NCBI RefSeq assembly: GCF_900111015.1
Contig: NZ_FOFS01000020.1
Span: 1-55,536 of the forward strand
DNA: 55,536 nt
DNA from: Solimonas aquatica
GTDB lineage: Bacteria; Pseudomonadota; Gammaproteobacteria; Nevskiales; Nevskiaceae
Direction: 5' to 3'
The position numbers were made by a program, and so were the translations under genes. The notes beneath the pieces were generated by a model that was not told the DNA's origin, did not search any database, and worked only from the letters and a program-made list of their open reading frames with translations. Of this stretch, positions 46,097 through 55,536 are shown piece by piece. Position 1 is the first letter of the stretch. Every line of letters begins with the position of its first letter.

Positions 46097-46582
46097 ATGA
46101 GCGATGAACTGATCGCCGCCTTGGCGCAGGCGCTGCAGACGCGCGGCGAATGGCTGGCCACCGCCGAGTCCTGCACCGGCGGCATGATCGCCGCGCAGAT
46201 CACGGACCGCGCCGGGTCTTCGGCCTGGTTCGAGCGCGGTCTGGTCACTTATTCGAATCTGGCCAAGACCGAGTTGCTGGGTGTGGAGCCGGTGCTGCTG
46301 GCCGAGCACGGTGCGGTCAGCCAGGCCTGCGCCGAGGCCATGGCCCGCGGTCTGCTGCGCGCCTGCCCGGTGGACTGGGGTGTCGCGGTCACCGGCATCG
46401 CCGGGCCCGGCGGCGGCACGCCGGACAAGCCGGTGGGCACGGTGTGGATCGCCTGGATTCAGCGCGGGCAAAGGCCGCAGGCGCATCGCTTCGGCTTCGA
46501 GGGCGACCGCGCCAGCGTGCGCGCGCAGGCCGCGCAGGCGGCGCTGGAAGGCCTGCTCTACCGCATCGGCGAGGCCGGCTGA
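46097..46582 (+). CDS. pncC: NMN amidohydrolase PncC (CinA C-terminal family)
   Basis: A 161-aa stand-alone CinA C-terminal domain, which deamidates nicotinamide mononucleotide in the NAD salvage cycle. Family motifs: WLATAESCTGGMIAAQITDR, ERGLVTYSNLAKTELLGV, VDWGVAVTGIAGPGGGTPDK and PVGTVWIAW. ATG 46097 (MSDELIAALAQ) is preferred over a version 12 codons longer. It starts the pncC-thpR-recA-recX stretch, where thpR follows after 3 nt. Confidence 0.93.
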   Translation: MSDELIAALAQALQTRGEWLATAESCTGGMIAAQITDRAGSSAWFERGLVTYSNLAKTELLGVEPVLLAEHGAVSQACAEAMARGLLRACPVDWGVAVTGIAGPGGGTPDKPVGTVWIAWIQRGQRPQAHRFGFEGDRASVRAQAAQAALEGLLYRIGEAG

Positions 46583-46585
46583 GTC

Positions 46586-47176
46586 ATGCAGCTCAACCGC
46601 CTGTTTTTCGCGCTGTGGCCGGATGAGGCCGCGCGCAGCGCCAGCCGCGAGGCGGCCCGGCAGCTGCAGTTGCGTCTGCAGCCCGGCGGCTATCTGAGCA
46701 GCCCCGAGCGCTATCACCTGACCCTGTTGTTTCTCGGTGATCAGGTCCGGCCCGAGCACGAGCAGGCGGCCCTGCGTGCCGCCGAGGGCCTGCGCGCCGC
46801 GCCCTTCGAGCTGTGTCTGGATCAGGCCGGCAGCTTCCGCAACAAATCCGTGCCCTGGTGGCTGGGGCCGCGCCAGCCGCCGGAGGCACTCACGCAGCTG
46901 CACGAGCGCCTGCGCGAAGCCATGGCGCGCGCGCAGGTGCCGGTGGAGCGCATGCGCTTCGTGCCGCACCTGACCATCGCCCGCGATGCGCGGCGCGTGC
47001 TGCCGCCCACGCCGGTGACGCCCATCCGCTGGGCCGTGCAGGACTTCGTGCTGATCCGCAGCCGGCTGGACCGTCAGCCCCTGGAGTACGAAATTCTCGG
47101 GCGCTGGCCCTTGACCGGTGCCGCCGCAACGGCGCCGCCCAGTTCGCCGCCGCCGCAACTCGATCTGGGCTTCTGA
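46586..47176 (+). CDS. thpR: RNA 2',3'-cyclic phosphodiesterase
   Basis: A 196-aa 2H phosphoesterase of the ThpR/LigT family, which opens 2',3'-cyclic phosphates on RNA and can join tRNA half ends in vitro. The two catalytic HxTx motifs are HLTL (His44) and HLTI (His128). The start LNRLFFALWPDE is typical. The last about 20 residues are Pro/Ala-rich and probably disordered. It overlaps no neighbour but starts 3 nt after the pncC stop, so both are co-transcribed. Confidence 0.93.
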   Translation: MQLNRLFFALWPDEAARSASREAARQLQLRLQPGGYLSSPERYHLTLLFLGDQVRPEHEQAALRAAEGLRAAPFELCLDQAGSFRNKSVPWWLGPRQPPEALTQLHERLREAMARAQVPVERMRFVPHLTIARDARRVLPPTPVTPIRWAVQDFVLIRSRLDRQPLEYEILGRWPLTGAAATAPPSSPPPQLDLGF

Positions 47177-47248
47177 GCGCGGGCTGCGCCCGGCCTGTGC
47201 GGCATTTGGCAGTCGCGGGCCGGCCGGCGCGAACATTTGCGGGCGTAT

Positions 47249-47264
47249 CTGTGTAAAAATACAG
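47249..47264. promoter_or_regulatory. LexA (SOS) box upstream of recA
   Basis: CTGT-GTAAAAAT-ACAG fits the CTGT-N8-ACAG consensus exactly, with flanking TAT and TATC. It is 107 bp before the recA ATG, so LexA repression and damage induction of recA-recX are expected. Confidence 0.9.
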
Positions 47265-47370
47265 TATCCGCAGTGGCCACCCTGGCTCAGCTTCTGAGCC
47301 AGGGGCTGCCGACAATGCGGGCCTGGACACTTTCAACTCGTATTTATTTCTTCGAAGGACGCACATCGCT

Positions 47371-48370
<1,000 letters not shown>

Positions 48371-48393
<23 letters not shown>

Positions 48394-48889
48394 AGGCGGC
48401 AAGCGCGCGCCGCTGGATGCCGGCGCCGCGCGGGGTCGTGCGCTGAAACTGCTCGGCCGGCGCGAACACGGCGCCGCCGAGCTGGCGCACAAGCTGCAGC
48501 AACGCGGCGCCGAGCGCGAAGTCGCCGAACAGGCGGTGCAGGCGATGCGCGAGGCGGGCTGGCAGTCCGACGCCCGCTACGCCGAGATGCTGCTGCGCAA
48601 CCGCGCCGAGCAGGGCTATGGCCCGCGGCGCATCCGCGCCGAGCTGGAAGCCGCACGCGTGCCGGCGGCGCAGATCCGCGAGATTTTCGAGCGCAGCGAG
48701 GACGACTGGGCGGCGCTCTGCGCGCAGGCCTGGCGGCGCAAATTCAAGACGCAGGCCCGCGACGCGGCCGACTGGCAGAAGCAGTACCGCTTCCTGAGCA
48801 CGCGCGGTTTCGAGGCCGAGAGCATCCGCGCCGTGCTAAAACGGCCGCGCGGTGTGGAAGAGGATCTGCCGGAAGCGTCCGAGGACTAG
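48371..48889 (+). CDS. recX: RecA regulator RecX
   Basis: RecX limits RecA filament growth. The 172-aa product has the three-helix repeats of the family: [40 protein letters not shown], and [20 protein letters not shown]. The start is uncertain: a GTG at 48371 overlaps recA by 23 bp, and the frame is open further upstream, but no good ribosome binding site is seen. The TAG stop (48887-48889) lies inside the CTAG end of the following MITE-like element, so insertion may have set or shortened the C terminus. Confidence 0.9.
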
Positions 48890-49158
48890 GGCCTGTCAAC
48901 CATCACTTTGCCCGCTGCGTTGCTGCCAGAAATCGCGCCAGGCAGGGCGCGAAACGCGGGCCTTGGTGCTTCCAAGGCCAAGTTTCGCAACGCCGCATGG
49001 CGCGATTTCTGGCGCAACCCGAAGGGACGGGGCTGTTTTGGCGCAGGGCGGCGTTGGCAGCCGCTGGCTTGGAATCACCAAGCCGCGCGTCTGCCGCCTT
49101 GCCCTGCGCCAAAGCAGCCTCCGCCGCAGCGCGCAAAGTGATGGTCAACAGGCCCTAG
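48886..49158. mobile_element. MITE-like element with 23-bp terminal inverted repeats and CTAG ends
   Basis: Left end GGGCCTGTCAACCATCACTTTGC (48889-48911 shown through its first and last bases) matches the inverted right end (49133-49155) at 21 of 23 positions, and both ends lie in CTAG. CTAG target duplication is typical of several IS5-family elements. The inside has no gene but two further hairpins (CCAGAAATCGCGCCA with TGGCGCGATTTCTGG; GGCGCAGGGCGGC with its complement). It is therefore a non-autonomous element. Confidence 0.75.
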
Positions 49159-49176
49159 AGCCGCTTCCGTTTTTTC

Positions 49177-49239
49177 AAGAATCAGGCAGAGGCGCAAAAC
49201 CGCTTTTCCGAGACTGGCTAGCGCCTGGACCTGATTCTT
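49177..49239. repeat. 10-bp inverted repeat between the MITE and the patatin gene
   Basis: AAGAATCAGG (49177-49186) and CCTGATTCTT (49230-49239) are perfect inverted copies around 43 bp. They may help terminate the patatin-like gene (minus strand), as TTTTTT-type bases flank the left arm, but the long loop makes this weak. Confidence 0.4.
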
Positions 49240-49260
49240 TTCGCCTCACGCTCCTTACTT

Positions 49261-50196
49261 TCAGCGCAGCATCGCGGTCGGCACCGCATCGCGATTCAGG
49301 GGTGGCGGCAGCCGTGCGCCCAGCTTCTCGCGAATCTTCGGCATGGCCGCCAGCGCCGCGCGCTCGCCCTGCAGGATGGCCAGCTGGCGCGAGTCGAAGT
49401 CCGTGGAGGCGATCTTGCTCAGGTCCGGGCGGATGATCACATCGGCCTGTGGCAGCTCGGCCTCGCGGATCGACTGACCCATGATTTCGAAGGTGCGCAT
49501 CAGCACATCGAGCTTGCCGGTGGTGGCGCTGCTGTTGGGCGGCGTGGAGACGTCCACGGCAATGACGATGTCGGCGCCCATCTGCCGCGCGTAACGGATC
49601 GGCACCGGGCTGACCAGGCCGCCGTCCACGTATTCGACGCCATTGATCACGGTGGGCTGGAACACGCCGGGCACCGAGGACGAGGCGCGCACCGCCTGAC
49701 CCAGGTTGCCGCGCTGGAACAGCACCGCCTGGCCGGTGTCCACGCGCGTGGCCACGCAGGCAAAGGGAATCGCCAGCTGCTCGATGGGTTTGTTGTGCAC
49801 CAGCTGGTTGACGAAGGCCTGCAGGGCGTCGCCGCGGATCAGACCCTTGCCGAACATCGACCAGTCGGTGATGGTCGCGCGTTCCAGCTCGAAAGCCATC
49901 TGCTGCAGGTCGAAGCCGTTGATGCCGGAGGCATAGAGCGCGCCGGCCACGCTGCCGGCGCTGGTGCCGACGATGAAATCCGGTTTCAGGCCCTGGATGT
50001 CCAGCAGCTTGAGCACGCCCACGTGCGCAAAGCCACGCGCACCACCGCCGCCCAGCACCAGGGCGATTTTCGGTGGCGGCGGCGGGACCGGCGCGGCGAT
50101 CGGAGGCAGCTCGGCGGGTGGCGGCGCGCTCTGTGGCGTGGCGCAGGCGGCGAGCAGGGCGAGCAGCAGCAGGCAGGCAAGTTTGAGTCGGGTCAT
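49261..50196 (-). CDS. Patatin-like phospholipase lipoprotein (RssA type)
   Basis: A 311-aa exported lipase. The signal peptide ends in a lipobox (LLAAC, Cys18), followed by a Pro-rich linker (25-42). The patatin domain has the oxyanion loop [12 protein letters not shown] (49-60), nucleophile Ser79 in GTSAG and the Asp191 of DGG, completing the Ser-Asp dyad. Likely substrate is phospholipid in the envelope. Single gene, divergent from alaS. Confidence 0.93.
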   Translation of the reverse strand: MTRLKLACLLLLALLAACATPQSAPPPAELPPIAAPVPPPPPKIALVLGGGGARGFAHVGVLKLLDIQGLKPDFIVGTSAGSVAGALYASGINGFDLQQMAFELERATITDWSMFGKGLIRGDALQAFVNQLVHNKPIEQLAIPFACVATRVDTGQAVLFQRGNLGQAVRASSSVPGVFQPTVINGVEYVDGGLVSPVPIRYARQMGADIVIAVDVSTPPNSSATTGKLDVLMRTFEIMGQSIREAELPQADVIIRPDLSKIASTDFDSRQLAILQGERAALAAMPKIREKLGARLPPPLNRDAVPTAMLR

Positions 50197-50303
50197 GGCG
50201 CGGGCATTCTAGCGGTCGTCGCGGGCGGCGCGGATTGGCGATAAGTCAATGGCTTGGCTACCATAACGCCCCTTTTTGCGTTCCTATCCAAATCCCTCAC
50301 GCC

Positions 50304-52958
50304 ATGACCAGCAACGAGTTGCGCGCCAAGTTCCTGGAATTCTTCCGGAGCAAGGGCCACACCATCGTGCCCTCGTCCTCGCTGGTGCCGGGCAATGACC
50401 CGACCCTGCTGTTCACCAATGCCGGCATGGTGCAGTTCAAGGACGTGTTCACCGGCCAGGACAAGCGCCCTTACACGCGCGCCGCCAGCAGCCAGAAATG
50501 CGTGCGTGCCGGCGGCAAGCACAACGACCTGGAAAACGTCGGCTACACCGCGCGGCATCACACCTTCTTCGAGATGCTGGGCAATTTCAGCTTCGGCGAC
50601 TACTTCAAGCAGGACGCCATCGCCTACGCCTGGGAATTCATCACCTCGCCGGCCTGGCTGGGCATCGACAGGAACCGCCTGCTGGTGACGGTCTACGAGA
50701 GCGACGACGAGGCCTACGCGATCTGGAACCAGTCCGTGGGCGTGCCGGCCGAGCGCATCGTGCGCATCGGCGACAACAAGGGCGCCAAGTACGCCTCCGA
50801 CAATTTCTGGGCGATGGGCGATACCGGCCCCTGCGGCCCCTGCACGGAAATCTTCTACGACCACGATCCGGATGGCAGCAAGGGCATCTGGGGCGGCCCG
50901 CCGGGCTCGCCCGAGGAAGACGGCGACCGCTGGATCGAAATCTGGAACGTGGTGTTCATGCAGTTCGAGCGCAGTGCCGATGGCCAGCTCACGCCGCTGC
51001 CGGCGCCCAGCGTGGACACCGGCATGGGCCTGGAGCGCATCAGCGCGCTGATGCAGGGCTATCACGACAACTACCAGACCGACACCTTCCGGCATCTGAT
51101 CGGCGCGGTGGCGCGGCTCGCCAGGCAGGAGCCCTATGCCAATGCCTCGCAGAAGGTCATCGCCGATCACATCCGCGCCACGTCCTTCCTGATTGCCGAC
51201 GGCGTGCTGCCGTCCAATGAAGGTCGCGGCTACGTCCTGCGCCGCATCATGCGCCGCGCCATCCGCCACGGTTACAAGCTGGGTCTGGCCGAAGGTTTCT
51301 TCTCGCAGCTGGTCGCGCCGCTGGCCGAGGTGATGGGCGAGGCCTATCCGCAGCTGCGCGCGCAGCAGGCGCAGATTGAGAAGACCATCCGTGTCGAGGA
51401 AGACAGCTTCGCGGTGACCCTGGGCAATGGCATGAAGCTGCTGGACGAAGCCATCGCCAGGCTCGAGGGCAAGACCATCCCCGGCGCGGTGGTGTTCAAG
51501 CTCTATGACACCTACGGTTTTCCGGTGGACCTCACCGCCGACATCGCGCGCGAGCGGGAACTGGCCATCGACGAGGCCGGCTACGAGCGCGAGATGGAAG
51601 CGCAGCGCGAGCGCGCCCGCGCCGCCAGCAGCTTCAAGGCCAGCGGCACGCTGGCCTACGAAGGCGCCGAAACCTGCTTCATCGGTTACGACAAGCTCTG
51701 GGACGATGTGCAGGTGCTGGCCCTGTATCGCGACAGCCAGCCGGTGCAGAGCCTGAACGCGGGCGAGGCGGGCGTGGTGGTGCTGGATCGCACGCCCTTC
51801 TACGCCGAGAGCGGCGGCCAGGTGGGGGATCAGGGCTCGCTGCGTCCGCCGCCGGCCTGCGGCGGCGAGAACGGTCTGCGCTTCGAAGTGCGTGACACCC
51901 AGAAGATCAAGGGCCAGGTGTTCGGCCATCACGGTGTGCTGAGCCAGGGCAGGCTGAAAGTCGGCGACAGCGTGCGCGCCGAGGTGAAGGCCAGCGTGCG
52001 TCGCGCCAGCATGCGCAATCACTCCGCCACGCATCTGCTGCATCGCGCGCTGCGCGAGGTGCTGGGCACCCATGTCGCGCAGAAGGGTTCGCTGGTGGAC
52101 GATCAGCGCACGCGCTTCGACTTCTCGCACAACGCAGCCGTCACCGCCGAGCAGATCATCGAGATCGAAGACCGTGTGAACCGTGCGATTCTGGCCAATG
52201 TGCCGGTCAGCGCGCAGCTCATGAAGTACGACGAGGCCATCGCCAGCGGCGCCATGGCCCTGTTCGGCGAGAAGTACGGCGATGAGGTGCGCGTGCTCAG
52301 CATGGGCGAGTTCTCCACGGAGCTGTGTGGCGGCACGCATGTGACGCGTACCGGCGACATCGGCCTGTTCAAGATCGTCTCCGAAGGCGGCGTCGCGGCC
52401 GGCATCCGCCGCGTGGAGGGCATCACCGGTGAGAACGCGCTGGCCTATCTGCGCGCCACCGAGAACAAGCTCAAGTCCGCCGCCGAGCTGCTGCGCGGCA
52501 ATGCCGACGACGTGAATGCCAAGATCGAGCAGCTGCTCGAACGCGGCAAGCAGCTGGAAAAGGAAGTGGCGGCGCTCAAGGGCAAGCTGGCCTCCAGCGC
52601 CGGCAACGATCTGCTCGCGCAGGCGCGCGAGATCAAGGGCGTGAAGCTGCTGGCCGCGCGCGTCGATGGCGTGGACGGCAATGATCTGCGCACCCTGATG
52701 GATCAGCTCAAGAACAAGCTGGGTTCCGGCGTGCTGCTGCTGGGCAGCGCCAAGGACGGCAAGGTGAGCCTGATTGCCGGTGTCACCAACGATCTCACCG
52801 CCAGGCTCAAGGCCGGCGATGTGGTGAAGTTCGCGGCCGAGCAGGTGGGCGGCAAGGGCGGCGGGCGTCCCGACATGGCGCAGGCCGGCGGCACGCAGCC
52901 GGAAAACCTCGATACGGCGATCGCCTCGATTGCCGGCTGGATCGAAACGAAGTTGTAG
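50304..52958 (+). CDS. alaS: Alanyl-tRNA synthetase
   Basis: An 884-aa class II enzyme. The catalytic part opens with [20 protein letters not shown] and holds [20 protein letters not shown]; the tRNA-recognition domain follows. The editing domain has the zinc motif HSATH plus the CGGTH segment, and the C-terminal oligomerisation part ([14 protein letters not shown] onward, ending [15 protein letters not shown]) is complete. ATG 50304 is the family start. lysC follows after a 105-bp gap with repeat hairpins; alaS-lysC order is common in gammaproteobacteria. Confidence 0.98.
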   Translation: MTSNELRAKFLEFFRSKGHTIVPSSSLVPGNDPTLLFTNAGMVQFKDVFTGQDKRPYTRAASSQKCVRAGGKHNDLENVGYTARHHTFFEMLGNFSFGDYFKQDAIAYAWEFITSPAWLGIDRNRLLVTVYESDDEAYAIWNQSVGVPAERIVRIGDNKGAKYASDNFWAMGDTGPCGPCTEIFYDHDPDGSKGIWGGPPGSPEEDGDRWIEIWNVVFMQFERSADGQLTPLPAPSVDTGMGLERISALMQGYHDNYQTDTFRHLIGAVARLARQEPYANASQKVIADHIRATSFLIADGVLPSNEGRGYVLRRIMRRAIRHGYKLGLAEGFFSQLVAPLAEVMGEAYPQLRAQQAQIEKTIRVEEDSFAVTLGNGMKLLDEAIARLEGKTIPGAVVFKLYDTYGFPVDLTADIARERELAIDEAGYEREMEAQRERARAASSFKASGTLAYEGAETCFIGYDKLWDDVQVLALYRDSQPVQSLNAGEAGVVVLDRTPFYAESGGQVGDQGSLRPPPACGGENGLRFEVRDTQKIKGQVFGHHGVLSQGRLKVGDSVRAEVKASVRRASMRNHSATHLLHRALREVLGTHVAQKGSLVDDQRTRFDFSHNAAVTAEQIIEIEDRVNRAILANVPVSAQLMKYDEAIASGAMALFGEKYGDEVRVLSMGEFSTELCGGTHVTRTGDIGLFKIVSEGGVAAGIRRVEGITGENALAYLRATENKLKSAAELLRGNADDVNAKIEQLLERGKQLEKEVAALKGKLASSAGNDLLAQAREIKGVKLLAARVDGVDGNDLRTLMDQLKNKLGSGVLLLGSAKDGKVSLIAGVTNDLTARLKAGDVVKFAAEQVGGKGGGRPDMAQAGGTQPENLDTAIASIAGWIETKL

Positions 52959-53035
52959 GGTGGGTCAGCGCGCAGCGCGTAACCCACCGGTTCATACGGC
53001 GGGTTACAGCGATCAGCGCAACCCGTCTTACCCAA
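52957..53035. repeat. Two REP-like hairpins between alaS and lysC
   Basis: First hairpin: GGTGGGT...ACCCACC around AGCGCGCAGCGCG. Second: GGCGGGTTACAGCG pairing with CGCAACCCGTC around ATCAG. The GGGTTAnnGCG...CGCnnAACCC style recurs at the outer ends of the 43958-44660 palindrome. They probably belong to a dispersed intergenic family. Confidence 0.55.
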
Positions 53036-53063
53036 GGGCAGCAGCAAGCACCAAGAAGCAGAC

Positions 53064-54290
53064 ATGGCACTTATCGTTCAGAAGTACGGCGGCACCTCGA
53101 TGGGCTCGGTGGAGCGCATCGAGCATGTCGCGCGCAAGGTGGCGTCCTTCCATCAGCAAGGGCATCAGGTGGTGGTGGTGGTGTCGGCGATGTCGGGCGA
53201 GACCGATCGCCTGCTCAAGCTCGCCAAGGCCATCGATCCGAAGGGCAGCGCCCGCGAGTTCGACCAGATCGCCGCCACCGGCGAGCAGGTGACGATTGCG
53301 CTGCTGGCCATCGCCCTGCAGAAGATGGGCGTGCCCAGCCGCTCCTTCACGGGCTGGCAGGTGCCGATCCGCACCGACGACGCGCACATGAAGGCGCGCA
53401 TCCAGAAGATCGAGCCCGAGGCGCTGCTCGCCGCCTGCCGTGCCGGCATCGTGCCGGTGGTGGCGGGCTTCCAGGGCATCACCGAGGACGGCAGCGTGTC
53501 GACGCTGGGCCGCGGCGGTTCGGACACCACGGGCGTGGCGCTGGCGGCGGCCTTGAAGGCCGACGAATGCCAGATCTACACCGATGTGGACGGCGTCTAC
53601 ACCACCGATCCGCGCGTCGAGCCCAAGGCCCGCCGCCTGAATCAGATCACCTTCGAGGAAATGCTGGAGATGGCGAGCCTGGGCTCGAAAGTCCTGCAGA
53701 TCCGTTCCGTTGAATTCGCGGGCAAGTACAAGGTCCCGCTGCGCGTGCTGTCCACCTTCGTGGACGGCCCGGGCACCCTGATCACGCTTGAGGACAGCAA
53801 GATGGAAGAACCGCTCATCTCCGGCATCGCGTTCAGCCGCGACGAATCGCAGATCACCGTCACCGGCGTGCCGGACAAGCCCGGCGTGGCCGCGGCCATC
53901 CTGGGCCCCGTGGGTGACGCCAACATCGAAGTCGACATGATCGTGCAGAACGTCGGCGCCGACGGCACCACCGACTTCACCTTCACCGTCTCGCGCGGCG
54001 ACCACGACAAGGCCCTGGCCGTGATCAAGAAGGTGGCGGGCGAGCTGGGCGCCAAGGGCGTGGCCGGCGCCACCGACATCGTCAAGGTCTCCGTGGTGGG
54101 CGTGGGCATGCGCAGCCATGCCGGCATCGCCTCGCAGATGTTCAAGGCCCTGGCGGCTGCGGGCGTCAACATCCGCATGATCTCCACCTCCGAGATCAAG
54201 ATCTCGGTGGTGATCGACGAGATGTATCTGGAACTGGCGGTGCGCACCCTGCACAAGGCTTTCGGGCTGGAGGAAGCCAGGACCGCCTGA
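53064..54290 (+). CDS. lysC: Aspartate kinase
   Basis: A 408-aa monofunctional aspartokinase, first step of the Lys/Thr/Met/DAP pathway. The N-terminal kinase domain has IVQKYGGTSMGSVERI (Lys7), the nucleotide-binding STLGRGGSDTTGVALAAALK and DVDGVYTTDPRV. Two C-terminal ACT domains (about 265-408; ITVTGVPDKPGVAAAILG and GMRSHAGIASQMFKALAAAG) predict feedback control by end-product amino acids. A strong terminator lies 76 bp downstream. csrA, often next in related genomes, is not found after it in this window. Confidence 0.97.
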   Translation: MALIVQKYGGTSMGSVERIEHVARKVASFHQQGHQVVVVVSAMSGETDRLLKLAKAIDPKGSAREFDQIAATGEQVTIALLAIALQKMGVPSRSFTGWQVPIRTDDAHMKARIQKIEPEALLAACRAGIVPVVAGFQGITEDGSVSTLGRGGSDTTGVALAAALKADECQIYTDVDGVYTTDPRVEPKARRLNQITFEEMLEMASLGSKVLQIRSVEFAGKYKVPLRVLSTFVDGPGTLITLEDSKMEEPLISGIAFSRDESQITVTGVPDKPGVAAAILGPVGDANIEVDMIVQNVGADGTTDFTFTVSRGDHDKALAVIKKVAGELGAKGVAGATDIVKVSVVGVGMRSHAGIASQMFKALAAAGVNIRMISTSEIKISVVIDEMYLELAVRTLHKAFGLEEARTA

Positions 54291-54366
54291 GGCCTGGCGG
54301 CGCCGATCTTGCGTATCGGTCGGGGATTGCGGCAGGAATCAGTTGCGATTCAGACTCCGGGTCTAT

Positions 54367-54394
54367 AAAGGGCGTCGCCCCGCGACGCCCTTTT
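54367..54394 (+). terminator. Intrinsic terminator after lysC
   Basis: AAAGGGCGTCGC, 3-nt loop, GCGACGCCC and TTTTG: a 9-bp GC-rich stem followed by four T. It ends the alaS-lysC transcript. Confidence 0.88.
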
Positions 54395-54441
54395 GTTGAC
54401 GGGTTGATCGCGCCTGCCGCCCAACCAGATGGAGTCCCCCC

Positions 54442-55227
54442 GTGAAGCGAAATCCGCTTGCCGCCATCGTCGTTTTTGCCGCAGTTCTGCTGCCTTGGTC
54501 CCTCGCGCAGGCCGCCGAGGATGCGCCAGCGGGCGATGAAGTCGCCGATCTGCGCCAGCAACTGGCCAAGCAGATCGAGCAATGCAACACCCTGGCCTCG
54601 TCCACGCGGCGCACCATCGAATCCTCGGACCATGAGCTGGCCGCGCAGCGGCAGCGCTATGCCGATCTGGCCGAGCGCTACAACCAGCTGCGCAGCGAGA
54701 ACAGCGAGCTGGGCCAGCGCCTGAAGAGCACCAGCGGCGCGCTGGATTACAACTATCAGCAGTCGCTGGTCTACAAGCAGGGCCAGGAGAAAGTTGCCGG
54801 CGAACTGGGGGCGGTCAGGCAGACCAGCCTGCAGCTGCAGGCCAAGCTGGAGGCGCTGCAGCAGGAACTGCAGGCGGCGCACCAGAAAAATCTCGAGCAG
54901 GCCATGGCCCTGGCCAGCGAGCGTCAGCACGCCAAGGACGCGCAGGAGCAGCTCGCGCAGCTGCAGCAGCGCGTGACCGCGCTCAGCGAGGTCAACAGCC
55001 GCCAGGCCGAGAGCCTGGCCAAGGCCGCGCTGCCCAGCGTGGGTATCGGCGAGCGCCTGCGTCTGCCCGCAGCCACCCTGTTCACCAGCGAGACCGACGG
55101 CAAGCCCAGCTCGCAGATGCTGCCGGAGGGCAGCACCGTGACCGTGGTCGGCACCCCGCGCGGCACCACCGGCTTTTACGCGGTGACCACGGAGCAGGGC
55201 AGCACCGGCTGGATCAGCCTGCGCTGA
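54442..55227 (+). CDS. Exported coiled-coil protein with C-terminal SH3-like domain
   Basis: A 261-aa protein. Residues 1-25 are a Sec signal peptide (AAIVVFAAVLLPWSLAQAAE, AxA site). About 32-200 is Gln/Leu/Glu-rich and strongly coiled-coil (DLRQQLAKQIEQ, LQAKLEALQQELQAAHQKNL). About 203-261 looks like a bacterial SH3 domain (LPEGSTVTVVGTPRG, GSTGWISL), which often binds peptidoglycan or peptides. It probably acts in the periplasm as a structural or scaffold factor; the exact role is unknown. Its ATG has GGAGTCC upstream. Confidence 0.75.
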   Translation: MKRNPLAAIVVFAAVLLPWSLAQAAEDAPAGDEVADLRQQLAKQIEQCNTLASSTRRTIESSDHELAAQRQRYADLAERYNQLRSENSELGQRLKSTSGALDYNYQQSLVYKQGQEKVAGELGAVRQTSLQLQAKLEALQQELQAAHQKNLEQAMALASERQHAKDAQEQLAQLQQRVTALSEVNSRQAESLAKAALPSVGIGERLRLPAATLFTSETDGKPSSQMLPEGSTVTVVGTPRGTTGFYAVTTEQGSTGWISLR

Positions 55228-55278
55228 GTCCGCAGGGCGCGAGGGCGGAGCTGAGGCGTCTTCGCAGTCGCGGCGCCT

Positions 55279-55344
55279 GCCAACGAAAAAAGCCCCGCGT
55301 TTAGCGAGGCTTCGTTCTATATCAAATGGCGCGCCCGGAAGGAT
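55279..55344. repeat. 66-bp direct repeat, copy 1
   Basis: Identical to 55471-55536. It contains a minus-strand terminator (AGCCTCGC, TAAAC, GCGGGGCT, then six T; 55285-55311) and ends with 18 bp (55327-55344) whose minus strand, ATCCTTCCGGGCGCGCCA, looks like the 3' end of a tRNA-Arg with CCA. After that the sequence departs from tRNA, so copy 1 carries only a tRNA 3' fragment. Confidence 0.8.
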
Positions 55345-55470
55345 GACTCGGCCCATCCGGGCCTCGCCCTTCGGGTGCCGCCGCAGCGCGGCGGCATGCG
55401 AGCCGGCTGCGCCGTCTCGCCGAACCATGTTGACTTGTCGGAGCTTCGAATCCTTCCCTCCAGCCTTTGC
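55345..55470. other. Spacer between the 66-bp repeats, with a T-arm-like fragment
   Basis: There is no gene in these 126 bp. Plus strand 55437-55457 reads GTCGGAGCTTCGAATCC followed by TTCC, which resembles a tRNA T arm in the orientation opposite to the flanking 3' ends. GC-rich hairpins (GCCGCCGC/GCGGCGGC) lie at about 55378-55395. It looks like the debris of tRNA-gene recombination. Confidence 0.4.
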
Positions 55471-55536
55471 GCCAACGAAAAAAGCCCCGCGTTTAGCGAG
55501 GCTTCGTTCTATATCAAATGGCGCGCCCGGAAGGAT
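55471..55536. repeat. 66-bp direct repeat, copy 2, at the window edge
   Basis: Perfect second copy, beginning 192 bp after the first; same terminator (55477-55503, minus strand). The last 18 bp (55519-55536) are the probable 3' end of a minus-strand tRNA-Arg gene whose body would lie outside the window. Confidence 0.8.
55519..55536 (-). tRNA. Probable 3' end of tRNA-Arg, cut by the window edge
   Basis: The minus strand starts ATCCTTCCGGGCGCGCCA, fitting the T-arm 3' side, acceptor CGGGCGC and a GCCA end of gammaproteobacterial tRNA-Arg. Only 18 nt are visible, so identity is tentative. Confidence 0.45.

Noticed and set aside
48893-49160. Short frames inside the MITE-like element
   Set aside because: The terminal inverted repeats and internal hairpins explain the sequence; no transposase motif is present.
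50193-52340. A 715-codon minus-strand frame opposite alaS
   Set aside because: Antisense shadow; alaS on the plus strand is complete with all motifs.

Overview
The window looks like a chromosomal segment of a GC-rich gammaproteobacterium, most likely of the Xanthomonadales/Nevskiales kind. This is inferred from the blocks infC-rpmI-rplT-pheS-pheT-ihfA-merR, pncC-thpR-recA-recX and alaS-lysC, from a large NAD-glutamate dehydrogenase, and from many palindromic intergenic repeats. I could not run a taxonomic search.

Region 1 (1-18.5 kb) is a CRISPR-Cas locus read leftwards on the minus strand. In transcription order it holds a type I-G (formerly I-U) effector module (csb1/cas7, csb2/cas5-cas6, cas3, csx17/cas8g), a SIR2-like gene, a complete type III-B Cmr module (cmr1, cas10/cmr2, cmr3, cmr4, cmr5, cmr6), a small HTH-like ORF, a cas4-cas1 fusion, cas2, a leader, and the first repeat of an array that runs off the left edge. 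There is one adaptation module, one array and one visible Cas6 activity (in Csb2), so both effector types probably share one crRNA pool. A solitary degenerate copy of the CRISPR repeat lies just upstream of csb1, in the same orientation as the array. Cas10 keeps its HD and GGDD motifs, but no CARF or SAVED effector is visible; the SIR2-like protein, which lacks its C-terminal half, is the only accessory candidate.

Region 2 (18.5-21.4 kb) is a small accessory zone: a truncated brnT with its BrnA-like antitoxin at the cas boundary, a HIRAN-domain protein with a Tat-like signal, a WYL-domain regulator, an intact brnT-brnA pair, and tRNA-Pro(GGG).

Region 3 (21.4-55.5 kb) is core chromosome. It carries translation genes (ihfA, pheST, rplT, rpmI, infC with an ATC start, cysS, alaS), a predicted protein acetyltransferase/deacetylase pair with overlapping genes, NAD-glutamate dehydrogenase, a fatty acid desaturase divergent from an AraC regulator with tandem operator-like repeats between them, exported lipoproteins, thiolase, recA with a LexA box, recX, a patatin-like lipase, lysC and an SH3/coiled-coil protein. 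Three intergenic structures stand out: a palindrome of about 700 bp after cysS, a MITE-like element with CTAG ends that supplies the recX stop codon, and a 66-bp direct repeat at the right edge that carries a tRNA-Arg-like 3' end.
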